NCBI RefSeq assembly: GCF_049651025.1
Contig: NZ_JBASBH010000037.1
Span: 8,040 to 72,039 of the forward strand
Source: Parvibaculum sp049651025
GTDB taxonomy: Bacteria; Pseudomonadota; Alphaproteobacteria; Parvibaculales; Parvibaculaceae
DNA length: 64,000 nucleotides
Direction: 5' to 3'
This document shows, one piece after another, positions 1-8,857 of this stretch. A program made the translations under genes and the position numbers. The stretch's first letter is position 1. Each line of letters begins with the position of its first letter. The notes beneath the pieces are model-generated. The model ran no database searches and was not told the origin of the DNA. It saw only the letters and a list, made by a program, of their open reading frames with translations.

Positions 1-401
1 AACGCACCGTTGAGCCCCATGAGCAGAAACTGCAGCAGGGCATGAAAATACGGACCGGCCCGGTGCCAGCGGGCGAGCGCGAACACCGCGGCGGCTAGCG
101 CCAGAACGCTGGTTAGTAACACCATGAGCGCGGAGAGGCGATCGACGACCAGCACGATCCCGAACGGGGCAGGCCAGTTGCCGATGCGATAGACGCCCAC
201 ATGCGCGGCGGCCGCATCGCCCGTCGGGTGATCCGCCAGATACAGCAAGGTCGTCGCCACTGCGATCAGCGAGAGTATCGACGCCATGCCGATTGCGGCT
301 TTCACCGCGCGCTGGCGTTCGTCGATGAGCATCATCGAGGCGCCGGCGACGAGCGGGATAATGATCGGCGCGACGATCAGATGGTTGATCCAGTCGATCA
401 C
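1..401 (-). CDS. mnhD: Monovalent cation/H+ antiporter subunit D (MnhD/PhaD), 3' part missing
   Basis: The first 133 codons of an Mrp-type antiporter subunit D are present; the gene runs off the left edge. The family is a proton-pumping, NADH dehydrogenase ND2/ND4/ND5-like membrane protein that works in the Mrp complex exchanging Na+ or K+ for H+. The visible part has a short N-terminal hydrophobic helix, a second helix, and the usual loop leading to the motif VVDRLSALM seen at the start of the NuoL/M/N-like core. The start is GTG at 401, overlapping the stop of subunit C by four bases, so the two are translationally coupled. Identification rests on this sequence plus its position right after subunit C. 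Confident as to family; the cation specificity cannot be read from the sequence. Confidence 0.9.
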   Translation of the reverse strand, partial: MIDWINHLIVAPIIIPLVAGASMMLIDERQRAVKAAIGMASILSLIAVATTLLYLADHPTGDAAAAHVGVYRIGNWPAPFGIVLVVDRLSALMVLLTSVLALAAAVFALARWHRAGPYFHALLQFLLMGLNGA

Positions 402-742
402 GTGTTTCGCCCTGTGCCGTCAACATGGTCGGTGCCGGTCAATCCGCGCGAAGCAAGAAGAACGACGAGGAAAAGCGCCGTCGTGGCAAAGCCGATCACG
501 ATAGCGGTGAGCACAAGCGCCTGCGGCAGCGGATCGGCATATTGCGCCGGATCGCCAGCCTCGCCGCTCGTCAGAATGGGTGGCATGCCGGTTTGCAGCC
601 GTCCCATGGAGAAGATGAAAAGATTGATGGCATAGGACAGCAGCGTCAGGCCGATGATGACCTGAAAGGTGCGCGGACGAAGCACAAGCCAGATGCCCGA
701 GCCCGCAAGCGCCCCAATCCCCAGTGACAGAATGATTTCCAT
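398..742 (-). CDS. mnhC: Monovalent cation/H+ antiporter subunit C (MnhC/PhaC)
   Basis: A 114-residue NuoK-like subunit with three predicted membrane helices, the normal size for MnhC (about 110-115). The N-terminus MEIILSLGIGALAGSG and the following VIIGLTLLSYAINLFIFSMG helix are typical of the family. In the Mrp/Pha complex this subunit corresponds to NuoK of complex I. The ATG at 742 shares one base with the stop of the upstream AB fusion (TGATG), and its own stop overlaps the GTG of subunit D, so A/B, C and D form a tightly coupled operon. A longer reading extending to 1048 is open but would overlap the upstream gene widely and lacks family similarity in its first half. Confidence 0.93.
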   Translation of the reverse strand: MEIILSLGIGALAGSGIWLVLRPRTFQVIIGLTLLSYAINLFIFSMGRLQTGMPPILTSGEAGDPAQYADPLPQALVLTAIVIGFATTALFLVVLLASRGLTGTDHVDGTGRNT

Positions 743-3666
743 CAGCCCTCCCTGGCGGCAGCAGGGCGCGCCCGCATCTGCGGCACCCTGTGCGTGCGGC
801 CGCTCTGGTGGGCGAGCGCGATCAGAATGAGGGCCGTCGCTCCCACGACCAGCAGGAACACGCCGAGATCGAAGATCATGGCGCTTGCAAGCGGCACCAT
901 GCCTATGACGGGCAAATCGGGATGGGCCGTATGCGAGGTCAGGAACGGATAGGAAAACAGCCACGAGCCTGCCCCGGCGGCGGCCACCAGAAGAAGCCCT
1001 ATCGCCATCCAGCGAACGGGCTGCACATATAGCCGCGTTTCCACCCAACGAACGCCACCGGCCATATATTGCAGGATAAGCCCCGCCGCCATTGTTATGC
1101 CCGCCACGAAGCCGCCGCCCGGAAGGTCGTGGCCCCGCATGAACAGATATATGGCCAGCATGGCGATGAATGGGAAAAGGAGCTGCATGATCACCGCAGG
1201 AACCGTCAGATAATCGGCAATGGTGTCGCCGATGCTGCGCTCGGCATCGGCATCGTCATTGGTGTTCTGCAAGCGTTGCTGCTCGGGGAGTTCGATGCTG
1301 TCGGGTGCCGGGCGGAAACGGCGCAACAGAGCAAAGACGGTCAGCGCGACGGTGCCGAGAACGGTGATTTCTCCGATGGTGTCGAAGCCGCGGAAATCGA
1401 CAAGGATGACATTGACGACATTCTTGCCGCCGCCTTGCGTATAGGCGTTTTCCAGAAAATATGCGGCGATGCCGTCGGGGCTTCCGCGCGTCATCACCGA
1501 ATAAACGATCGCCGACAAACCGGCGCCGCCGATGACGGCAATAGCGATGTCGCGAATGCGGCGGCCGACCACTGATGGTGAAGCGGGAGCCTCGAGGTCT
1601 ATCTCCTCGATCCGCTTGGGCAGCCAGCGCAGGCCAAGCAGAATGAGCACCGTGGTGACGACTTCGACAAGCAACTGCGTCAAGGCAAGGTCAGGCGCCG
1701 ACAGCCAGACGAAAGTGATGCATGTGACGAGACCGGCGCCACCGGCAAGGATCAACGCGGCCAGCCGGTGATATTTGGCCAGATAAGCGGCGGCAATGGC
1801 GCAGCCAATGCCGACCACCCAGAGTAGGGCAAAGGCCGGATTGACGATGGAGGGATCAACGTCGCCGGCCTTGAGCCCATGCGTCGCAAGCGGCCATGCA
1901 GCAGCAATGATCGCGGCGCAAACCAGAATCCTCAATTGTGGTTGCAGGCGGCGGGTGCCGAGAAAGGCTTCGAGTGATCGTGCCCAGCGCCATGAAACCG
2001 TGACCATCACGCGGTCGAATATCCGCTGGCCTTTGATATTGCGGAGTAACGGTGAACCGGCCTCGCTGGTTGTCAGATAGCTATGCAGGCTGAAATAGAG
2101 GGCGATGCCTCCCGCCAATGCGATCACGCTCATCAGCAGCGGAAATGTGAAGCCGTGCCAGACCGCAAGGCTGTAGGTCGGCATTCCGGCGCCGAGCACG
2201 GAACGCGCCGCCGTGTCCAGCAACGGTCCCGCCGTCATTGCCGGAACGATCCCGACGACGACGCAGGCAAGGACAAGGAGCGCGACCGGCAGGCGCATCC
2301 AGATGGGCGGCTCATGCGGCGCATGCGGCAGGTCCACCGGGTCGGGGCCGAAAAACACGTCGCGGATGAAGCGCAGCGAATAGGCGACGCTGAAAACGGC
2401 GGCGACGGTTGCGATATAGGGGAGCGCGTTGTCGACGAACGATCCGCTGTGGGTCTCGATGGTTTCCGCGAAGAACATTTCCTTGGAGAGGAATCCGTTG
2501 AGCAGCGGAACCCCCGCCATGGCGGCAGCGGCGACCATGGCAAGCGTTGCTGTGATGGGCATGAAGCTCCACAGCCCGCTCAGGCGGCGAATATCGCGCG
2601 TGCCTGTCTCATGGTCGATGATGCCTGCGGCCATGAACAGCGAGGCCTTGAACATGGCGTGGTTCATGATGTGAAAAATAGCCGCGATCAGAGCGAGCGG
2701 ACTGTCGAGTCCGATCAGCAATGTAATCAGGCCGAGATGGCTGATCGTCGAATAGGCCAATACGCCTTTGAGGTCTTGCTGGAAAATCGCGAGATAGGCG
2801 CCGAGTACGAATGTGATCAGGCCCGCGGTGCCGACGAGGAAGAGCCAATCATCCGTCCCGCCCAATGCGGGCCAGAGGCGCACGAGAAGAAATACGCCGG
2901 CTTTCACCAGCGTGGCGGAATGCAGGTAGGCCGAGACGGGTGTCGGCGCCGCCATGGCGTTCGGCAACCAGAAATGAAACGGAAACTGCGCACTCTTGGT
3001 CAGCGCGCCAAGCAGGACGAGGATCAGTACCGGTCGATATAGGAAGTGCGCCCTGATCAGATCGCCAGCCGCGAGCACCCGATCCAGATCGTAGCTGCCG
3101 ACAATGTGACCGATGATGAGAACACCGGCGAACATGCAGAGCCCGCCCGTGCCCGTAACGATCAGGGCCATGCGCGCGCCGTCGCGTGCGCTGGCATTGT
3201 GGTGCCAATATCCGATCAGGAGAAAAGAGACGAGGGTGGTCAATTCCCAGAAGAACACGAGCTGGATCAGATTGCCCGCGAGTACGATCCCGAGCATTGC
3301 GCCCATGAAGGCCAGCAAGAACGAGTAAAAGCGCGCAGCCGGATCGGAAGGCGACATGTAGTAGCGCGCATAAAGCACCACCAGCAGCCCGATTCCGGTT
3401 ATCAGCAAGGACATCAGCCAGGCAAAACCGTCCATGCGCAAGACGAAGCTCAGCCCGAATTGCGGTATCCAGGCGATCTCATGGCGAATGATGTCGCCAT
3501 TATCGACCGCCGGATAAAGCGAAATAACGAGGGCAAAACCGGTGAGCGCGATCAGGGCGCATAGCCCCGCCTCAACGTTGCGGGCATTGGTGGGAACCAG
3601 CGCGGCGGCAAGACTGCCGGCAAAAGGAAGCACGAGCAGGGCGATGAGGGCAGCTTGATGCGACAT
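742..3666 (-). CDS. mnhA: Fused monovalent cation/H+ antiporter subunits A and B (MnhAB/PhaAB)
   Basis: This 974-residue polytopic protein joins the large MnhA subunit to MnhB. Residues about 1-780 are MnhA: NuoL-like core with the helix containing FFWELTTLVSFLLIGYWHH and the lysine helix GALTKSAQFPFHFWLP, followed by the A-specific C-terminal domain. Residues about 825-965 are MnhB, recognised by the RGHDLPGGGFVAGITMAAGL stretch. A fused AB subunit is the form described for some rhizobial Pha systems; in Bacillus the two are separate. The complex exchanges Na+ or K+ for protons and supports alkaline or salt tolerance. Start at ATG 3666 is followed by a hydrophobic helix at once. It heads the operon; subunits E, F and G should follow beyond the left edge. 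Confidence 0.95.
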   Translation of the reverse strand: MSHQAALIALLVLPFAGSLAAALVPTNARNVEAGLCALIALTGFALVISLYPAVDNGDIIRHEIAWIPQFGLSFVLRMDGFAWLMSLLITGIGLLVVLYARYYMSPSDPAARFYSFLLAFMGAMLGIVLAGNLIQLVFFWELTTLVSFLLIGYWHHNASARDGARMALIVTGTGGLCMFAGVLIIGHIVGSYDLDRVLAAGDLIRAHFLYRPVLILVLLGALTKSAQFPFHFWLPNAMAAPTPVSAYLHSATLVKAGVFLLVRLWPALGGTDDWLFLVGTAGLITFVLGAYLAIFQQDLKGVLAYSTISHLGLITLLIGLDSPLALIAAIFHIMNHAMFKASLFMAAGIIDHETGTRDIRRLSGLWSFMPITATLAMVAAAAMAGVPLLNGFLSKEMFFAETIETHSGSFVDNALPYIATVAAVFSVAYSLRFIRDVFFGPDPVDLPHAPHEPPIWMRLPVALLVLACVVVGIVPAMTAGPLLDTAARSVLGAGMPTYSLAVWHGFTFPLLMSVIALAGGIALYFSLHSYLTTSEAGSPLLRNIKGQRIFDRVMVTVSWRWARSLEAFLGTRRLQPQLRILVCAAIIAAAWPLATHGLKAGDVDPSIVNPAFALLWVVGIGCAIAAAYLAKYHRLAALILAGGAGLVTCITFVWLSAPDLALTQLLVEVVTTVLILLGLRWLPKRIEEIDLEAPASPSVVGRRIRDIAIAVIGGAGLSAIVYSVMTRGSPDGIAAYFLENAYTQGGGKNVVNVILVDFRGFDTIGEITVLGTVALTVFALLRRFRPAPDSIELPEQQRLQNTNDDADAERSIGDTIADYLTVPAVIMQLLFPFIAMLAIYLFMRGHDLPGGGFVAGITMAAGLILQYMAGGVRWVETRLYVQPVRWMAIGLLLVAAAGAGSWLFSYPFLTSHTAHPDLPVIGMVPLASAMIFDLGVFLLVVGATALILIALAHQSGRTHRVPQMRARPAAAREG

Positions 3667-4069
3667 CCCCGGAAATGTTTCCTTTTTTAACGATGGCAGG
3701 CTGATCGACCCGTCGGGTGGTCCGGGTGGAATGTTAGTTCAGGGGTTGCCATAGCGCCAGTCCGCGCGTGCTTTCTGACCGCGATCGCCAAAGGTGTTTT
3801 CCGCGACGAGCTCATGCAAAACCCCGCGTGAGAAGGGGCTGGCGGCAGGGCGGCTTTTATCATGACGCCGAGGGAACCAAATATCCCCGCCCTCGTTTCT
3901 GTTGAGAGTTCTGCACAGCCAAGCTGGAAGTTAAGCCGGCTGCCCTCGCGACAACTGACCACTCCGATTGGCTCATTAGCCCTCGATAGCGCTGCTGTCG
4001 TGGGAATTCTTGTCGCTGATGTTCGACTGAAAGCCGATTTTCCGGCTTCGGGAACGGCGAGGAAGAGCG
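3667..4069. other. Intergenic region between divergent mnh and tkt operons
   Basis: About 400 bases without a convincing gene. It holds an EcfG-type promoter reading towards tkt (3873-3897, listed separately). It also has a short perfect hairpin in the presumed tkt leader: AAGCCG at 4031-4036 and CGGCTT at 4043-4048 around a six-base loop, ending 21 bases before the tkt start codon. On the minus strand I found no clear promoter for the mnh operon. Open frames here (for example 3862-4125 and 3687-3962) have no family resemblance and overlap the promoter, so I do not call them. Confidence 0.6.
3873..3897 (+). promoter_or_regulatory. EcfG-type general stress promoter
   Basis: GGAAC at 3873-3877 and CGTT at 3894-3897 are separated by exactly 16 bases. 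This equals the alphaproteobacterial EcfG consensus (GGAAC, 16-17 bases, CGTT) in both elements. It lies about 175 bases upstream of the tkt ATG and reads in the same direction. By knowledge of the EcfG-PhyR-NepR system, this would put the tkt-gnd-zwf-HAD-pgl-ndvB operon under the general stress response. No phyR, nepR or ecfG gene is in the window, so regulation is inferred from the motif alone. Confidence 0.75.
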
Positions 4070-6274
4070 ATGACGGATCAAAAGCGCGCTTGGGATGCTC
4101 GCATTTCCAAGGGGGCGGAGGGTGAGAAGGTCATATCGCCACTGGAAACTTTTCCGGGGAAGTCGAGCCCTTCAAAAGAAGATTTTCCAGAGAGAAATTC
4201 AGATGGCCCGGCGTCCATCGATCAACTCTGCATAAATACCATTCGAACATTGTCCATCGACGCCGTTCAGGCGGCCAATTCGGGCCACCCGGGTACGCCC
4301 ATGGCGATGGCGCCCGTTGCCTATACGCTCTGGCAAAATTTTCTGCGTTTTGATCCCGAAGATCCGCTCTGGCTGAACCGCGACCGCTTTGTGCTGTCTG
4401 CGGGCCATGCCTCGATGCTGCTCTATTCGCTGCTGCATCTGACGAGGGTGAAAGCGGTAAGCGCCGACCATGAGCGGCGGGACGAACTTTCCGTCACGCT
4501 CGACGATATCAAGAGGTTCCGTCAGCTTGATAGCAAATGCACGGGTCACCCTGAATATCGCCTGACGCCCGGCGTCGAGACGACGACAGGTCCGCTCGGG
4601 CAGGGCTGTGCGACGAGCGTCGGCATGGCCGTGGCGGCCAAGTGGATCGGGCATCGCTTCAACCGGCCTGACTTCCCGATATTCGATTACAACGTCTACG
4701 TGCTCTGCAGCGATGGCGACATGATGGAAGGTGTGGCCAGCGAAGCGGCCTCACTGGCCGGGCATCTCATGCTCGGCAACCTGTGCTGGATCTACGACAA
4801 TAATCGCGTGACGATTGAAGGCCATACCGATCTTGCCTTCAGCGAAGATGTCGCGGCGCGTTTTCTGGCCTATGGCTGGAACGTGGAGCATGTGGGCGAC
4901 GCAAACGACCTGGAAAGGCTCGCGCAGGCCTTCGAGCGTTTCGGGCGCACCAGCGCCGTGCCGACATTGATCGTCGTGGATAGCCACATCGGTTACGGCT
5001 CCCCCCACAAGCACGACACGAGCGCAGCGCATGGAGAGCCTCTTGGTGCGGAAGAAGTTCGCCTTACCAAGCGCAACTATGGCTGGCCCGAGGATTCAAG
5101 CTTTCTTGTGCCAGACGGCGTGCCGGAGCATTTTCAGGCCGGTATCGGAGAGCATGGGCGGACTCTTCGAAACGCCTGGTTGAAGCAACTCAGTGCCTAT
5201 CGCGAAAAATATCCAGAGCTGGCCATCGAGCTTGAGCTTATGCAAAAGCGCGAACTTCCAGACGGCTGGGATGCGGCGCTGCCGAGTTTTCCTGCCGATG
5301 CGAAAGGGCTTCCGAGCCGCACTGCATCCGGCGATGTGTTGAACGCCATAGCGCCGCATTTTCCCTGGCTTATCGGCGGCGCCGCCGATCTCGGCTCATC
5401 AACCAAGACCACACTCACTTTCGAGAAGGCTGGGGATTTCGAGGCGGAGACATATGGCGGCCGCAATTTCCATTTCGGAATTCGCGAACACGCCATGGCC
5501 GCGATTGCCAACGGGCTCGCGCTGTCCAATATCCGCGCCTTCGTCTCGACCTATCTCATCTTCAGTGACTATCTGAAGCCCGCATTGCGGTTGAGTGCGG
5601 TGATGGAATTGCCCGTCATCTACATTTTCTCGCATGACTCCATCGGCGTCGGCGAAGACGGGCCGACGCACCAGCCGATTGAGCAGCTCATCGCGCTGCG
5701 CGCCATTCCCGGCATGATCACGCTGCGGCCCGCCGACGCCAATGAAGTGACAGAAGCATGGCGCGTTATTGCCGCGCTGAAGGATCGGCCGGTCAGCCTC
5801 ATTCTGAGCCGTCAGCCTATCCCCACCTTCGACCGCGCCCGCTATGCCTCGGCCTCGGGCCTTGCGCGTGGCGCCTACGTGCTGGCTGATGCGGCAGATG
5901 GCAGGCCCGATGTCTTGCTCATCGGCACAGGCAGCGAAGTCGCCCTATGCATCGAAGCATATGAGGCGCTCAGGAAAGAAGGCGTGGCCGCGCGCGTCGT
6001 CAGCATGCCGTCGTGGGAACTCTTCGAGCAACAGGATCAGGCCTATCGCGACGATGTCTTGCCGCCGCATGTGCGCGCTCGCGTCTCGGTCGAAGCGGGT
6101 TCCGTGCTTGGTTGGGACCGCTATGTCGGTATGAACGGTGCCCGGATCGGTATGCACACATTCGGCTCGTCGGCGCCCCTCAAGGATCTTCTCCCCAGGT
6201 TTGGCTTCACATTTCAAAAAGTTCTGGCGGCGGCGAAGCAACAACTTTCGAAAGCCGCAACAAAGGCGACGTGA
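4070..6274 (+). CDS. tkt: Transketolase
   Basis: Cytosolic thiamine diphosphate enzyme moving two-carbon units between sugar phosphates in the non-oxidative pentose phosphate pathway. The 734-residue product has the TPP-binding region SDGDMMEGVASEAASLAG with the downstream YDNN, the N-terminal SGHPGTPMAMAP signature, and the transketolase pyrimidine domain with FGIREHAMAAIANG and SHDSIGVGEDGPTHQP. It is about 50-70 residues longer than most transketolases because of a polar N-terminal extension (residues 1-45) rich in Lys, Glu, Ser and Pro. A GGAAGAG ribosome site precedes the ATG at 4070, so the extension is probably real, though a start further in cannot be excluded. First gene of a six-gene operon behind an EcfG-type promoter. 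Confidence 0.96.
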   Translation: MTDQKRAWDARISKGAEGEKVISPLETFPGKSSPSKEDFPERNSDGPASIDQLCINTIRTLSIDAVQAANSGHPGTPMAMAPVAYTLWQNFLRFDPEDPLWLNRDRFVLSAGHASMLLYSLLHLTRVKAVSADHERRDELSVTLDDIKRFRQLDSKCTGHPEYRLTPGVETTTGPLGQGCATSVGMAVAAKWIGHRFNRPDFPIFDYNVYVLCSDGDMMEGVASEAASLAGHLMLGNLCWIYDNNRVTIEGHTDLAFSEDVAARFLAYGWNVEHVGDANDLERLAQAFERFGRTSAVPTLIVVDSHIGYGSPHKHDTSAAHGEPLGAEEVRLTKRNYGWPEDSSFLVPDGVPEHFQAGIGEHGRTLRNAWLKQLSAYREKYPELAIELELMQKRELPDGWDAALPSFPADAKGLPSRTASGDVLNAIAPHFPWLIGGAADLGSSTKTTLTFEKAGDFEAETYGGRNFHFGIREHAMAAIANGLALSNIRAFVSTYLIFSDYLKPALRLSAVMELPVIYIFSHDSIGVGEDGPTHQPIEQLIALRAIPGMITLRPADANEVTEAWRVIAALKDRPVSLILSRQPIPTFDRARYASASGLARGAYVLADAADGRPDVLLIGTGSEVALCIEAYEALRKEGVAARVVSMPSWELFEQQDQAYRDDVLPPHVRARVSVEAGSVLGWDRYVGMNGARIGMHTFGSSAPLKDLLPRFGFTFQKVLAAAKQQLSKAATKAT

Positions 6275-6345
6275 CCGGGTGAGGTCGCCGTTCTGAGGCG
6301 ACCCGTTCGGAAGGTGCTGGTACGCGCACAAAATGGAGAAAGAGA

Positions 6346-7329
6346 ATGCAACTCGGCATGATCGGTTTGGGGCGCATGGGCGGCAATATCGTTCGTCGCC
6401 TGACGCAGCGCGGGCATCAATGCGTTGTCTTCGATCAGAACAAATCGGCGATTGAGGCGCTGGCAGGCAGGGGCATAACAGGAAGCGCCGGTCTCGAAGA
6501 TCTTGTGCACCGTCTCGAAAAGCCGCGTGCCGTTTGGGTGATGCTGCCATCCGGCGAAATTACCGAGAATGCCGTGACACAGCTTGGCGACATGCTCGAG
6601 GCTGGAGACACGATTATCGACGGCGGAAACTCTTTCTACAAAGACGACGTTCGTCGCGCGAAAGCCCTCAAGGTGAAGGGCATCCACTATGTCGATTGCG
6701 GCACCAGCGGCGGCGTCTGGGGGCTGGAGCGCGGCTATTGCCTGATGATCGGTGGTGACAAGGAGCCAGTCGATGCCCTCGATCCGATCTTCAGCGATCT
6801 GGCACCGGGACGCGGCGACATTCCGCAAACGGCAGGGCGCGAAGGGCGCGACCCGCGTGTGGAGCGCGGCTACGTCCATTGCGGCCCCAGCGGTGCCGGG
6901 CGCTTCGTCAAGATGGTGCATAACGGGATCGAATACGGGCTGATGCAAGCCTATGCAGAGGGCTTCGAAATCCTGCAAGAAGGGGCAGGGGCAGAAGTGC
7001 CCGAAGAGCGACGCTATACGCTCGATCTGCCCGACATCGCTGAAGTCTGGCGACGCGGCAGCGTCATCGGCTCGTGGCTTCTCGATCTGACGGCGATGGC
7101 CTTTGCCGAAGACCCGAAGCTCGCAGGCTATACTGGCTTCGTCGACGATTCCGGCGAGGGGCGCTGGACAATCATGGCCGCCATCGAAGAGGCGGTACCG
7201 GCCAACGTATTGTCCGCGGCGCTTTATGCCCGTTTCCGCTCGCGCGAGAAGGACAGTCTCGCCGACAAGCTGCTCTCGGCCATGCGGCACGAGTTCGGCG
7301 GCCATGTCGAACCAAAGGCAGGTGCCTGA
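6346..7329 (+). CDS. gnd: 6-phosphogluconate dehydrogenase, decarboxylating (short form)
   Basis: Oxidises 6-phosphogluconate to ribulose 5-phosphate, giving CO2 and a reduced nicotinamide. The 327-residue length marks the short, YqeC/GndA-like type, not the 470-residue E. coli type. The N-terminal Rossmann motif is MIGLGRMGGNI; the substrate motif CGTSGGVWGLERGYCLMIGG lies near residue 115-135; the catalytic helix GPSGAGRFVKMVHNGIEYG is near residue 181-200. Short forms often prefer NAD+, but the cofactor here is not certain from the sequence. A GGAGAAAGAG ribosome site precedes ATG 6346. The 71-base gap after tkt shows no terminator, and zwf starts inside or just after the end of this gene, so co-transcription is likely. 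Confidence 0.95.
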   Translation: MQLGMIGLGRMGGNIVRRLTQRGHQCVVFDQNKSAIEALAGRGITGSAGLEDLVHRLEKPRAVWVMLPSGEITENAVTQLGDMLEAGDTIIDGGNSFYKDDVRRAKALKVKGIHYVDCGTSGGVWGLERGYCLMIGGDKEPVDALDPIFSDLAPGRGDIPQTAGREGRDPRVERGYVHCGPSGAGRFVKMVHNGIEYGLMQAYAEGFEILQEGAGAEVPEERRYTLDLPDIAEVWRRGSVIGSWLLDLTAMAFAEDPKLAGYTGFVDDSGEGRWTIMAAIEEAVPANVLSAALYARFRSREKDSLADKLLSAMRHEFGGHVEPKAGA

Positions 7330-8857
7330 AGTGGCGGAGAGGCAAAACCTCGCACCGCCTTGCACCTTCGTCATCTTCGGAGGCGCGGGGGATCTTACCA
7401 AACGCCTGCTCATGCCCGCTCTGTGCAACCTTCGCCGGGCAAAGCTCCTGCCGGAACAATTCGCCGTGATTGCCGTTGCCCGGGCCGGCAAGAATGACGA
7501 AAGTTTCCGCAACGAACTCGGCGCAGCGCTTCACGAATTTATCGACGACAGCGTGACGCAGGACGATCTGCAATGGTTGATGAAACGCGTGCATTATCTG
7601 CGCGGCGAGTTCGACGATCCGGCGGCCTACGAAGCACTGGCGCAACGTCTGGCGGAAATCAGAAAAGCCGATGATACCGGCGGCAATGTCCTCTTTTATC
7701 TTGCAACGCCACCCGAAGCATTCGCGCCTATCGTCCACCATCTCGGCCAGTCCGGCCTCGTCAAAGAGGCGGACGATCAATGGCGCAGAGTGATTGTCGA
7801 AAAGCCCTTTGGGCACGATCTTCTGTCGGCCAAAGCTCTTGATCGCGACATCCTCAGTGTGCTCAGCGAACAGCAGGTCTATCGGATCGATCATTATCTC
7901 GGAAAGGAAACCGTTCAGAACATCATGGTGTTCCGGTTCGCCAATGGTCTTTTCGAACCGCTCTGGAATCGCGACCACATCGATCATGTGCAGATCACTG
8001 TGGCCGAGACCGTCGACGTCGAGCGACGCGGCAAGTTCTATGATGCAACCGGAGCGTTGCGCGACATGGTGCCGAACCATCTCTTTCAGCTTCTGACGCT
8101 CATTGCGATGGAGCCGCCGAGCTGCTTCGACGTCGAGGCTTTGCGCAGCGAAAAAGCCAAGGTGCTCGACGCCGTCCGTCGCTTCTCTCGCGAGGACGTG
8201 CGGACGAATGTCGTGAGCGCGCAATATGACGCGGGAAAAATCGGGGACAGGGAGATCGAGCCTTATCGGAAGGCTCCCGACGTCGCGCCGGATTCGACGA
8301 CGGAAACCTATGTCGCGCTGAAATTCATGATCGACAATTGGCGCTGGGCGGATGTGCCGTTCTATCTGCGGACCGGCAAGGCGCTTTCCGAGCGGCAAAC
8401 CGAAATTGTCATCCAGTTCAAGCAGGCGCCATTGGCGCTCTTTCGCGACACGCCGGTCGAGCACCTGACGCCCAACGATCTCACGCTTCATATCCAGCCC
8501 TACGAGGGCGCGACCTTGCGGTTCAGCGCGAAGGTGCCGGGGCCGAACATGCATGTGCGCGGCGTCGAGATGACATTCGACTATGAGGACTATTTCAAGG
8601 CGGCACCGAGAACGGGTTACGAAACGCTGCTTTACGATTGCATGATCGGCGACGGCACCTTGTTCCAGCGCGCCGATAATATCGAAGGCGGATGGCAGGT
8701 TGTGCAACCTGTGCTCGATGCCTGGGCGGCGGATCGCTCGCCATTGTCGATCTATCCCGCAGGCAGCACCGGCCCCAAAGAGGCGGAAGCATTGCTCGCG
8801 CGCGATGGGCGGCACTGGCGCCCGTTCAATGGCAAGCGGGAGAGCAAACTGCCATGA
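7304..8857 (+). CDS. zwf: Glucose-6-phosphate 1-dehydrogenase
   Basis: Catalyses the entry step of the oxidative pentose phosphate and Entner-Doudoroff routes, producing 6-phosphogluconolactone and NADPH. The nucleotide-binding motif FVIFGGAGDLTKR and the active-site motif RIDHYLGKETVQN (catalytic His in the DHYLGK block) are both intact, and the length (517 residues) fits the family. Two starts are possible: ATG 7304, overlapping gnd by 26 bases with no clear ribosome site, or GTG 7331, just after the gnd stop with a weak AGG eight bases upstream, giving 508 residues. I report the ATG. The next gene's ATG overlaps this stop (ATGA). Confidence 0.95.
   Translation: MSNQRQVPEVAERQNLAPPCTFVIFGGAGDLTKRLLMPALCNLRRAKLLPEQFAVIAVARAGKNDESFRNELGAALHEFIDDSVTQDDLQWLMKRVHYLRGEFDDPAAYEALAQRLAEIRKADDTGGNVLFYLATPPEAFAPIVHHLGQSGLVKEADDQWRRVIVEKPFGHDLLSAKALDRDILSVLSEQQVYRIDHYLGKETVQNIMVFRFANGLFEPLWNRDHIDHVQITVAETVDVERRGKFYDATGALRDMVPNHLFQLLTLIAMEPPSCFDVEALRSEKAKVLDAVRRFSREDVRTNVVSAQYDAGKIGDREIEPYRKAPDVAPDSTTETYVALKFMIDNWRWADVPFYLRTGKALSERQTEIVIQFKQAPLALFRDTPVEHLTPNDLTLHIQPYEGATLRFSAKVPGPNMHVRGVEMTFDYEDYFKAAPRTGYETLLYDCMIGDGTLFQRADNIEGGWQVVQPVLDAWAADRSPLSIYPAGSTGPKEAEALLARDGRHWRPFNGKRESKLP

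Noticed and set aside
2083..3042. 319-codon open frame on the plus strand
   Set aside because: It lies wholly opposite the mnhAB gene and is Arg/Gln/Asp-rich in the way antisense frames of GC-rich membrane-protein genes are. No family resemblance.
3862..4125. 87-codon open frame in the tkt leader
   Set aside because: Overlaps the EcfG-type promoter and the true tkt start in another frame; no ribosome site or similarity.
6214..7512. 432-codon open frame on the minus strand
   Set aside because: Runs antisense through gnd and the start of zwf; not a gene.
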